NCBI GenBank assembly: GCA_046727435.1
Contig: JBKPCR010000444.1
Location: forward strand, 1-31,970
DNA from: CAVPRW01 sp046727435 [NCBI: bacterium]
GTDB taxonomy: Bacteria; Tectomicrobia; Entotheonellia; J063
DNA: 31,970 nt
Reading direction: 5' to 3'
A model generated the notes under the pieces. It had not been told where the DNA came from and made no database searches. It saw only the letters and a program-made list of their open reading frames with translations. A program made the position numbers and the translations under genes. Below are positions 24,285 to 31,970 of the stretch, in pieces; the first letter of the stretch is position 1, and every line of letters starts with the position of its first letter.

Positions 24285-25014
24285 TCGAAGGCCTCCCTCC
24301 GCAGCTTCCCCTCCGGGTCGCACACGATGACAAAGCGAATCGCCACAGGGGGCCACCTGGGGGTGTACCATAAGGCCGTCCGCGAGAAGACCTAGAGCTT
24401 TTTGATCTGGCCCCCGTACGACTCCACCTCCACGGTCTCCCAGGGCGTCTCGGAGCGCTTCGACCAGCCCTGCAAGCTCCGTTGCCGCCTCCCCTCGGTG
24501 GGTTTAGGGCCGCGCTTGGCTGGGGACGGCGGCTCTGGCCAATGATACAGCGCCGCATCCCACCGCAGGCGTGAGACCATGCTCACCCGGCGCTTGACAC
24601 AGGCCAGCGCCAGCGACACGGCGTCAAAGCCGCCGTCGACGACCAAGACCAGGCGGCGTCCTGGCCGCCAGCGGCGCACCGGTTTCATCATCTGCCGCAC
24701 CCCATCCACGCTGGTGTTGTGCCGTTGTCCCTTGGACTTCTCCGCGGGCCAACACCGCGCAGTGAGAAACGGCAGCTCCCACACCCGTCGACTCCAGGGC
24801 ACCGGTATCAAGAGCATCATCGCGACCCATTTCAGCCCGAAACAGCGAATGACATGCTTGTGCGTGGAGCGGACCGCATCCCGGTCATCGTGCGTGTCCT
24901 GGGAGCCAGTACCGCACTCAAGAGCAAGACTTGCGCGTGGACCCAGACCCGATGCGAAAAGAGCGGCGCAAAAGGGGTCAAGACCAGTAAGATGGCTTCT
25001 GGCAGGGGCGGCAT
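24285..25014 (-). pseudogene. Decayed DDE transposase (deletion, frame change and amber stop)
   Basis: A DDE-superfamily (IS4/IS701-like) transposase remnant. The N-terminus MPPLPEAILLVLTPFAPLFS starts at 25014 after GGAGG and runs to about 24885. The frame then changes at a deletion and resumes as DAVRSTHKHVIRCFGLKWVA. From memory of intact relatives, roughly 80 codons are missing, including the region of the first catalytic Asp. The next part keeps LVLVVDGGFDAVSLALACVK and RWDAALYHWPEPP. An amber TAG at 24394-24392 replaces the Trp expected after YGGQIKKL. The downstream FSRTALWYTP and CDPEGKLRREAF stretches continue in frame. Homology fades near 24285. It cannot be functional. No terminal inverted repeats were identified. 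Confidence 0.82.
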
Positions 25015-25107
25015 CGGATGTCCTCCTTCGATAGCATGCACTTTCGCAGAGATCATCTATCCTAAGGGACATCTCACCCCCTGCCTATTCATAAAGGCCA
25101 AAGTGGA

Positions 25108-25137
25108 ATAAGACAGATAAGACAGACATGATATAAT
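25108..25137 (+). promoter_or_regulatory. Strong extended -10 promoter with a tandem 9-bp repeat
   Basis: TGATATAAT (25129-25137) is a perfect extended -10. AAGACA at 25110-25115, 16 bp upstream of the hexamer, is a fair -35. ATAAGACAG is repeated head to tail at 25108-25116 and 25117-25125, covering the -35 and spacer. It points at the broken cyclase leader at 25300 and away from the dead transposase. Confidence 0.5.
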
Positions 25138-25299
25138 ACGTACTATTGCAAGTGTTGCTCCAGCGGGTGGTCTCTGAGAGAACTCCATGAGCGGGAGCAG
25201 CCGACGAAGTGAGGTATACGGCAGTCGTGGTGCCCCAGGCAGTACACAGCCAAGGCCATGAGGCGTATAGGCGTGCCCTACTGTAATGTATGGGCGGCG

Positions 25300-25563
25300 A
25301 TGACGTGTGATGACGTGCTGGCCCAGGGGATCGACCTGCTCCAGCGCCGTGGCCGCGTCTCCTATCGGGCTCTGAAGTGGTGAGTCGATTGGGATGATGA
25401 GCCTCTTGAGGATGTGAAAGCCGAGCTCATGGAGGCCCAGGATGTGGCGGTTGAAGCGGCGGACAGAGGCCTCGTCTGGACTTGCGGTACAGCCTTCGCA
25501 GGAGCGGATGTCATCCATGCGCATGGTATCCAGATGATCAAGAATCACAAAGCGCCTACGTGA
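25300..25563 (+). pseudogene. Broken N-terminal leader of the AAA-ATPase/adenylate-cyclase signalling family
   Basis: Translated from ATG 25300, the segment reads IDLLQRRGRVSYRALKW, a TGA at 25381-25383, then PLEDVKAELMEAQDVAV and a GLVWTCG ending. It aligns well with the leader at 31121 ([19 protein letters not shown] and [17 protein letters not shown]). In that copy an Arg codon (CGA) stands where TGA occurs here, so a C-to-T change is the simplest cause. Nothing of the cyclase domain follows; after GLVWTCG the sequence diverges and stops at 25563. It is the remnant 5' end of a larger signalling gene. The surrounding 25,138-25,600 holds no other gene. Confidence 0.65.
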
Positions 25564-25604
25564 CGATGACCGTGTTAGGGTTCCTCTTTTTTACCGATAC
25601 CCAT

Positions 25605-25634
25605 TAGACAGTATCAAGGTTTATGGTGTAGCAT
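25605..25634 (+). promoter_or_regulatory. Candidate promoter of the TIR/DUF4231 operon
   Basis: TAGACA at 25605-25610 (five of six to TTGACA) and TAGCAT at 25629-25634 (four of six to TATAAT) are separated by 18 bp. They lie about 37 bp before the first start codon of the three-gene operon. The spacing is acceptable and no other candidate is closer. Confidence 0.4.
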
Positions 25635-25670
25635 CTCCCCACGATCACTCATCGAGGGTGGGAGGTGCCT

Positions 25671-26690
25671 ATGCCAAGCGATGAGGAAGTCACCCAGCGT
25701 GCCGGGAGTCTACGATCGATGACCGGCTTGACGGAAGCGGAATTTAGGGCACTGCTGCCGCATTTCGAGCCTGCGGTTGTGAGCTCTATGCAGGACCGCA
25801 CCAGTGATGGACAGCCCCGCACGAGCCGCCGCGACACGACGGATGACACCTGTCCTCTCCCAACGACGGCCGACACACGGCTCTTCATCCTGACCTACGT
25901 GAAACAGAATCCTCTTCAACTGGTGGGTGCCTGGGTGGGGTCGACTATGTTGGGCCTCGCCAGTGCGGTATTTGTTGGGTTGGCCACCTACTTCTCGAAG
26001 GAAATTCTGAGCCCCGAACGGGAGCGGCGGTGGGTGCGGGCCCGTTCGATGGCCGAAGCGCTGAAATCGCAGGCGTATCGCTTCTGTACTCAGGCTCCGC
26101 CTTACGATGCACCCGATGCCCCCAATAAGCTTTTGAAGGCGACAGAAGATCTGCTCACGACCGTCAAGGACATCCCGCATGCTGAGCTGACAGAGGAGCA
26201 ACAACGGGAACGCTTGCCTCAGGGACCGTTATCCGAAGCGAGCTATATCAAGGAACGCGTGGATGACCAGATCTACGGCTTTTATCGTCCCCGAGTGCGC
26301 GAGTACGAACAGCTGATCCGGAAGATTCGCACCCTCAGTCTTGGACTGGGAGCCATCGCGACCGTACTCGGTGCGGTCGCCTCCTTGTGGGCTCAAGAGG
26401 CTATTGCCGGCTGGATCGCGGTCCTTACCACCATGACGGCCTCAATTGCGGCATACGTATATGCGGGTCGGTATCAGTACCTCATCGTGAGCTACCAGAC
26501 CACTGCAGCACAGCTGGAACGGGAGAAAACCCAGTGGCAAATCCGGAAAGTACAGGACCCAGCCAAAGCTGAGCTGGGAGAGTTTGTCAACGCCTGTGAA
26601 GACACTATCTCCATCGAAAATCAGGGGTGGATGGCGCGGCGCCTCGATAACCCGTCAGATAAGCCTGCTCATGAACCCGAGAAACCATAG
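25671..26690 (+). CDS. Transposase-type HTH fused to a DUF4231/SLATT-like membrane protein
   Basis: A 339-residue protein in two parts. Residues 1-85 match the N-terminal domain of IS5-like transposases (HTH_Tnp_4 type): LRSMTGLTEAEFRALLPHFE, then PLPTTADTRLFILTYVKQNP. Intact transposases would continue to the DDE core; here the frame instead enters a membrane segment (about 87-107). The DUF4231 pattern follows: SPERERRWVRARSMAEALKS, DDQIYGFYRPRV, and two more membrane segments at about 221-240 and 244-265. SLATT/DUF4231 proteins are predicted membrane effectors in nucleotide-sensing conflict systems. ATG 25671 follows GGGAGG. It lies 14 nt before the TIR gene. The HTH may regulate the operon or help the protein oligomerise; neither is proven. 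Confidence 0.75.
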   Translation: MPSDEEVTQRAGSLRSMTGLTEAEFRALLPHFEPAVVSSMQDRTSDGQPRTSRRDTTDDTCPLPTTADTRLFILTYVKQNPLQLVGAWVGSTMLGLASAVFVGLATYFSKEILSPERERRWVRARSMAEALKSQAYRFCTQAPPYDAPDAPNKLLKATEDLLTTVKDIPHAELTEEQQRERLPQGPLSEASYIKERVDDQIYGFYRPRVREYEQLIRKIRTLSLGLGAIATVLGAVASLWAQEAIAGWIAVLTTMTASIAAYVYAGRYQYLIVSYQTTAAQLEREKTQWQIRKVQDPAKAELGEFVNACEDTISIENQGWMARRLDNPSDKPAHEPEKP

Positions 26691-26704
26691 TAAGGAGCAT
26701 GGAC

Positions 26705-27920
26705 ATGATGGTCTCTATGACAGGCTTGGAGGGGTTGCAGATTTTCTTTGTTAGTTATGCACGTATCAATCGGGATAAGGTCCTTGAGAAGTTCATCCAT
26801 CGGCTCCGTGATGAAGTGATTCAGCGTGCTTCAGGAAAGCTGCGTCAGGAGGACGTTCTCTTCTTCGACAGCGAAGGCATCCAAACGGGTGAGGATTGGG
26901 TCAGGAAGCTCGCTGCTGTTGTATCCAGTTATAAGGTCTGTGGTAGCCATCTGCTCGCCTGCCTTTGTGAACAGCGAGTTCTGTGGTAAAGAATTACGGG
27001 TCTTTATAGGGCGCCTGGAACAGTGGGAGAAATCATCTGAGAATGTGGGGAAAGATGGTCGAGCCATTATTCCCGTCCTCTGGGTCAAGATTTTTCTTCC
27101 CGATGTGATGAGAAAGTTCCAGCATGACGAAGCCGCATTCCCCGCCGACTATCACGTGCACGGGCTCAGAACGTTGTTTCAGCTGAACAAGTACCAGGAC
27201 AAACGGACCCAAGTTGTGATTACGCTCGCTGAGCGGATCATCACGGCAGCGACCAGAACCAACCTACCATCGAGTAGCCCCATCCCGCATTTCAATTTTA
27301 TACCGAGCGTCTTTCACGAGGAGCAACGTGGCACCCGTTACGGCGTGGCGTTGGTAGCGCTCATCAATGGCGGGACTTCAGCAGTCCCGTATGAAATCGG
27401 CCCCACGTTTTCCACCCTGATGGAGAGCGCCTGCGCGCAGGGAATCCCTTGGCGCGAACTCGAGCAGGATGCAAAGCTCAGGCAGCGCTTACGGGAAACC
27501 GCGGACACCCGGGAAGCCGTGCTCATCGTTGCCGACCGAGAAACGCTCCGGAATCCTTTGTACCAGAAGGTATTTGAGGACGTGGACGCGGAAGCTAGTA
27601 AACAGTGCGCCCTGCTCATCATCAGACGGGAGACAGGCCGCGTCTCTGCTGATCTGGAAACGAATATCCAGATTACGATCAAAAGCCGTATGCCCAATGT
27701 ATTCACCAAGGCGAGGCTGCACGATTGGAACTCGATCTATTCTCACGAAAGCCTGCGTCAGCGGCTTGAGGAAACAATCACAAGGCTACGTCAGAGCCTC
27801 GTTGCGGAGGCCCCAGCCCTCAAGGTACACGACGCTTCCCTTGAGGCCGCCGCCGCAGCCGAGGGAATTCCCGTCGAGCGACATCCAGCACTGATTGGTC
27901 CAGGAGTAACTGTGTCATGA
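26705..27920 (+). pseudogene. FxsC-like TIR-domain protein, interrupted by a one-base frameshift
   Basis: Skipping one G near 26935-26936 restores a 404-residue protein. The first frame gives IFFVSYARINRDKVLEKFIH and LFFDSEGIQTGEDWVRKLA. The second continues at SVVAICSPAFVNSEFCGKEL, with the likely TIR catalytic Glu at residue 96, and then AIIPVLWVKIFLP. This is the TIR-like FxsC arrangement, followed by a second domain (about 200-370) with RYGVALVALINGGTSAVPYE. TIR domains of this kind often cleave NAD or build signalling nucleotides. ATG 26705 is preferred because GGAG lies 7 nt upstream. Its stop overlaps the next start (ATGA). Without the frameshift correction only a 95-residue truncated product is made. 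It could be a real mutation or a sequence error. Confidence 0.75.
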
Positions 27921-29776
27921 TCGAATCCAGCATCCAGCAGGCTGTATCACAACCCGGTCGCATTATAACTTTCTACTCGTATAAGGGAGGCACGGGTCGG
28001 TCCATGGCTGTTGCCAATGTAGCTTGGATCTTCGCCAGCCAGGGCAAGCAGGTGATGGTGATCGACTGGGACCTTGAGGCGCCAGGACTGCATCGGTTTT
28101 TTCATCCCTTCATCGAAGACACCGAACTTAGCATGTCTTTGGGGATCATCGACTTCCTAATTGACTTTGTCGAAGGGGCGCGGACGGCGCACTCGGATTA
28201 CAGCGAGGGTGCAGATGAGCGATGATTCGAAAGCTATATAGATCTTTTACCGTACGCGTTTTCATTGGATTGGGAGTTCCCGAAGGGCGGGACTATCGAC
28301 TTCGTCCCAGCCGGCCAGCAAGGGGCGGGCTATGGGGTACGGGTCATGACCTTCGATTGGCAGGGGTTCTACGAAAAGCTCGGCGGCGGTGTGTTCCTTG
28401 AAGCGGTCAAGCACCGTCTTCGGGTGGAATACGACTATGTTCTGATCGACAGCCGGACTGGAATTAGTGACACTGCCGGCATCTGCAATGTGCAGATGCC
28501 GGACGATTTGGTCGTCTGCTTCACGTTTAACAACCAGAGTATTCGCGGCGCCGCCGCAGTGGCTGAGTCGGCTGTCTCTCAACGGCTCAAGCCGACGGGC
28601 GAGCCAGGCCTGAGGGTGTGGCCGGTCCCAACGCGAGTGGAATTAGCAGAGAAGGATCGGCTCGAGGCAGCGCGGGACGCCACACGTCAAGCATTCCAGA
28701 GGTATCTGCGTCATCTGTCCCGTTACGAGCGTCAGAGATACTGGGGGCGTATTGAGGTGCCCTATGATGCCTTTTTCGCCTTTGAGGAAGTCCTCGCCAC
28801 TTTCGCTGATCGCCGGCGACACAACTTGTCAGTCCTTGCCACCATGGAAGCACTGACCTCTTACCTGACGGAGGGTACGGTCAGCGAACTAGGGGACATG
28901 TCCGAACAGATGCGGATTGCTACCCTAGCCAAGTTCACACGGGTTCGTCAGCCATCTAGTATAGTGCCCCTGAGCAGTCAACGTCAGATATACCTCAGCT
29001 ATACGGCCGAGGACAGGGACATCGCACATGAGATGGGCCAATATTTGAACCGTCAGCTGGGCGAAGGGAGTGTTGTATGGGATGAACTCCTGCTGTTGCC
29101 CGGCGATCCATGGAAAGAGAAGCTCCAGACTGCGCTTCACAGCGCCCTTGCTGTGATTGTGCTTGTCACCCCTAAGCGGCTAGTGCGGGGAGCAGAGAGC
29201 CACGCGTCGCAGGAGGTCATATCTGCGCAGCGGGCGGATCTACGAATTATCCCTGTGCTCTTAAATGTCTCATGGAGCGACCTCGCTGTAAGTCCCGAGC
29301 CTTTCCCATCCCTGTTTGAATTTACCGGCGTAACACCGTCGTTTCCCCCGAGCCAGGAAGACATGATCCGCCTTGCAGTCAACCTCAGGAGGATACTCGA
29401 GACAGCGAGCCCTACCCTCAGAGCGGCAGCGCTCGATGTCGATGACCCCCAGAAGGGCCAATGGGGCGGCAGGACCAGCCACAATGGCCGCACTCTGAGA
29501 GGCTGGGTCCGAGAGCTTAGCGCGAATTGGTTTGAGGTCATGCTTGAGGTCGCTGGCCAGCCCGATCGACCGCTCGAGAGCAGCGTTGAGTTCCACCTGC
29601 ATCCGATCTTCAGCCCTCTGGTCCGAACTGTGCCTGTGCTGGCGGAGAGGGCAACATTGAAGCTATCCGCCTGGGGTGCCTTTACGGTCGGGGCGGTAAC
29701 CGACGAGGGCCGCACCAGGCTCGAACTTGACCTGGCTGAGTTGCAGGATGCGCCTCAGGTATTTCGGGAACGCTAG
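27917..29776 (+). pseudogene. MinD/ParA-like ATPase-TIR-pYEATS protein with one in-frame TGA
   Basis: One frame of 620 codons including the stop, broken only by TGA at 28223-28225 (codon 103). Residues 15-230 are a deviant-Walker ATPase like those of the FxSxx-COOH system: ITFYSYKGGTGRSMAVANVA with Lys23, IDWDLEAPGLHRFFHP, then TIDFVPAGQQG and VLIDSRTGISDTAGICNVQM. Residues 355-490 form a TIR domain (RQIYLSYTAEDRDIA, LAVIVLVTPKRLV, Glu in SQEVISAQ). Residues 514-616 look like a pYEATS domain (VEFHLHPIFSPLV, LSAWGAFTVGAVTDEG). A Trp (TGG) probably stood at the TGA, giving DERWFESYIDLL. Without readthrough only the Walker A part is made. The ATPase likely licenses the TIR effectors. Confidence 0.78.
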
Positions 29777-29933
29777 CTGCAGAGCCTCAGTAGGTTATCG
29801 TTGTGCTTGCCGTGTCGCGTTCCCCTGGGAAGACGACGTGATGACGCAGCCCAATAATGGCCAATGTACCCTCACTCGTCAGCTCGGAGAATCCACGAGT
29901 GATGAGGCTTCTTGAGATCGTTTAGCCCTATAG

Positions 29934-30206
29934 TTTGGGGACTACAAGGATCTGGTTATGTCGGTAGCGTTCAGCTCTGATGGGAACCGGCTGGCCTCGG
30001 GGAGTTTGGAGAGAACGATTCGGATATGGCGCGCACGCACGGTGACCTTAGCGAAAATGGTATGTGAGAAGGTCTGGCGTAATCTAACGCTGAATGAATG
30101 GCATCAATTTGTGGGTGCCGATCTCCCCTATGAACGTATCTGCCCAGACCGCCCCCCGGGTAAGGGAGCACCCCCGCAGGTATATGCGACACGCTCACCT
30201 GAATAG
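29934..30206 (+). pseudogene. C-terminal remnant of a WD40-repeat (STAND-type) protein
   Basis: The frame gives one WD40 blade, SVAFSSDGNRLASGSLERTI followed by RIW, then an ending CEKVWRNLTLNEWHQFVGAD and PYERICPDRPPG. That ending is typical of the tail of NACHT/STAND-type WD40 proteins. A stop at 29931 lies directly upstream and there is no ribosome site, so only the 3' end survives. STAND-WD40 proteins are sensors in conflict systems, so it may be a lost member of the neighbouring operon or an unrelated fragment. Bases 29,777-29,933 hold nothing recognisable. Confidence 0.6.
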
Positions 30207-30487
30207 GCCCTCGTGTTCTGGCCATGTGTAACACTGAGGCTCCTATTATGGGCTTCGACTCTGGCTGGAGGCGCTATTTACTCTCATCCGGCGGCATCAA
30301 GACACCCAGGACCTGTTCACCTAACAAGTAGCCCCCCGGGCACCGCGTCGCTCGGCTGGCCACTGGCCCATCGCGCGTGGCCGGTATCACGGCTGGCCAA
30401 CCTGAATGCTGCCACTGTCAGGCCTGCGGTTTTGGCCGCCATCATTTGCAGGTGGCGAGACGAGGCAAAAGCCGATGCAGGCGTTCT

Positions 30488-30829
30488 GACCATAACCTCC
30501 TCTTGCTCGGCCCCCCTAGGGCGGGCAAGTCGATGCTGGCACGGCGGCTGACCACCATCCTGCCGGCGATGACCCTCGCCGAGGCGATTGAGACCACGCG
30601 GATCCACCGCGTCGCGGGCCTCACCGGCGACCGCACGGCGTGGGTCACGACGCGCCCGTGTCGCGCGCCCCACCACACCATCTCGGATGCGGGGCTGATC
30701 GGCGGGGGCCACGTGCCGATGCCGGGGGACGTGTCGCTGGCGCACCATGGCGTGCTCTTCTTGGATGCATGGCCCGAGTTCCGCCGCCATGTCCTGGAGG
30801 TCTTGCGCCAACCGCTCGAGGATGGTGTC
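30488..30829 (+). pseudogene. ComM/YifB (Mg-chelatase-like AAA+) fragment with damaged motifs
   Basis: An internal piece of the ComM/YifB AAA+ ATPase: [20 protein letters not shown] (Walker A with Arg in a usual Gly place), [35 protein letters not shown] (the Walker B DE is DA) and [16 protein letters not shown]. The N-terminal Lon-protease-like part and the C-terminal half are missing. Homology stops abruptly at both ends near 30488 and 30829. Intact ComM is a branch-migration helicase of natural transformation. This fragment has no start site and a lost Walker B glutamate, so it is dead. Bases 30,207-30,487 and 30,830-31,120 show nothing else I can name. Confidence 0.72.
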
Positions 30830-31120
30830 ATATACATACAATCTCCCGCACGTCCTCGATCTTATCGCCTTGGCCGCTATTGCCGCGGGGGTCGTGACAG
30901 ATTCGCGCCAAACACGCGAGGCCCCCCGAAGAGGCGCTCAGCCCAGGCTTGATCCGGATACAAAATTTCCGTTGACAAGCCGGTCCCTCGTCCCTACACT
31001 CCCGGCCAACGGCCAGGTTTGCGCGCTTCATCCCACCTGGGCCTGTTGCTGGCACATACGAGGGAGTACACCGATGCATCATGGCTGGATTGACCTCTCC
31101 TGCGCGCCCCCCATCATGCC

Positions 31121-31561
31121 GTGTCTCTTGCATCTAGCCCGGTGTCTCACAAGGTCGCAAGCCTGGTCCACGCGCTTGACCTCCTCCAGCGCCAAGGGCG
31201 CATCTCCTACCGGGCGCCCAAACGACGATTTAACCTTAATGATGACTACCTCGAGGACCTCAAGGCCGAACTCATTAAGGCCCGACGCCTGGCCATCGAC
31301 GAAACGGGCGAAGAGCTGTCCTGGACAGGGGCATCGATGGTAACCCCGCAGCCCACGGTCGAACGCACAGCGCCGCCAGCACCCGGCCGAGGAGCTACTG
31401 AGGCCGAGCGCCGCCAGCTCACGGTGCTGTTCTGTGACGTGGTGGACTCGACACAACTCGCCGGCCCACTAGACCCGGAAGAGCTGCGCGAGGTGGTACG
31501 AGCCTATCACGAAACCTGCGCGGAGGTGTTCGGCAGCTTGGAGATGACGAGGGTGGAATAG
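31121..31561 (+). pseudogene. Truncated leader plus start of a class III cyclase domain (AAA/cyclase signalling family)
   Basis: The segment has the family leader ([20 protein letters not shown], then [20 protein letters not shown] and ELSWTGAS), a proline-rich linker and the first third of a class III cyclase domain: [20 protein letters not shown] with the first metal Asp, then [20 protein letters not shown]. It then diverges into GSLEMTRVE and a TAG. Intact relatives continue through the second metal-binding Asp, an AAA ATPase and TPR repeats, about a thousand residues. The GTG at 31121 lacks a clear ribosome site. The fragment cannot make nucleotide alone. A similar broken leader lies at 25300, on the other side of the TIR operon. 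Confidence 0.7.
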
Positions 31562-31970
31562 GGTCTACGTTTCACGACAATGGCCGTCAAGTACCCTGCT
31601 ATCTATCCTGGGGTCATGGTCGTGGGGGCTATAGACGCTTGTATTTTTTAGGTAACTGAGTATGACCGGTCTGAGCGGAAGGTGGATGTAGTAGTCCCCA
31701 GCGGTGTCAAGTCGAGTGAACAGATCCTCTCTACTAGTAAGGGCGGAGGCTATATCTAGGAAGTAGGACCAGTCAGGCGGTCGCACATGTCACCGGGGCC
31801 ATCGCGCTGACATCGAGCTCCAACCGGAGATCTTCTTTGAAGGGGTGGTTGATCTCCTGCAAGGTACGAGGCACTCTTTCTGGTGTATCCCCGCAACACC
31901 CGCACTCTGGCATAATTCACAGTCGAGGGCAAGCGCCCCGCGGGTCTCCCCGCCCTTTTCATCTTCGTCG
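31562..31970. other. Terminal stretch without a recognisable gene
   Basis: Several stops occur in all frames and no family-like product was recognised on either strand. A minus-strand frame reaching 31962 may belong to a gene that continues beyond the window, but its product matches nothing I know. Confidence 0.4.

Noticed and set aside
25381-25383. Selenocysteine at the TGA in the cyclase leader
   Set aside because: The homologous copy at 31121 has an Arg codon (CGA) here, so a C-to-T nonsense change is simpler.
28223-28260. Selenocysteine at the TGA in the MinD-like ATPase
   Set aside because: The only stem found (AAAG/CTTT) is weak and too close to the TGA, and the codon is best explained as a mutated Trp.
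1-31970. CRISPR array, tRNA or rRNA genes
   Set aside because: No regularly spaced repeats and no tRNA or rRNA signature were found on reading the window, though a covariance-model search was not possible.

Overview
The window is about 32 kb of GC-rich (roughly 58-60% by eye) bacterial chromosome. No rRNA or tRNA was seen. The gene set is rich in ACMSD-type amidohydrolases, a flavin-dependent LLM oxidoreductase, a UGSC selenoprotein, an NfeD/flotillin operon, and remnants of the leader-plus-class III cyclase family. This suggests an uncultured, metabolically versatile soil, marine or sponge-type lineage, such as Tectomicrobia/Entotheonella or a relative. That placement is inference from gene content recalled from memory, not from a marker phylogeny.

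Left part (1-10,020). An EF-P gene is followed by a convergent SIS-domain sugar isomerase gene, then a LysR regulator whose upstream region carries a repeated operator-like element. On the minus strand, a four-gene unit runs from 7388 down to 3498. It encodes an exported glucose/sorbosone dehydrogenase-type beta-propeller, an aldo/keto reductase, a conserved protein of unknown function, and a UGSC-family protein. The UGSC motif is encoded by an in-frame TGA, followed 19 nt later by a hairpin that meets the bacterial SECIS rules. An amidohydrolase (+) and a class V aminotransferase (-) complete this part.

Middle part (10,730-23,920). A consensus-like promoter precedes a beta-carbonic-anhydrase-like gene. 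Two tandem NfeD-like membrane proteins follow, the first fused to a class III nucleotide cyclase, and then a flotillin. Next comes a plus-strand catabolic block: PuuE-type deacetylase, HpaB-type flavin monooxygenase, decarboxylase-type amidohydrolase, a lone molybdenum hydroxylase large subunit, a second amidohydrolase, and an LLM oxidoreductase. A DUF4160-DUF2442 toxin-antitoxin-like pair follows.

Right part (24,280-31,970) is an accessory island with much decay. A deleted transposase and a broken cyclase leader precede a three-gene, translationally coupled conflict-type operon. Its first product is a DUF4231/SLATT-like membrane protein carrying a transposase N-terminal helix-turn-helix at its amino end. 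The second is an FxsC-like TIR protein, interrupted by a one-base frameshift. The third is a MinD/ParA-like ATPase fused to a second TIR domain and a pYEATS domain, interrupted by one in-frame TGA. Fragments of a WD40 protein, a ComM/YifB ATPase and a second cyclase leader follow. The reconstructed operon looks like an NTPase-controlled TIR defence or cell-suicide system. It is the best candidate for an undescribed arrangement, although this copy may be decaying.
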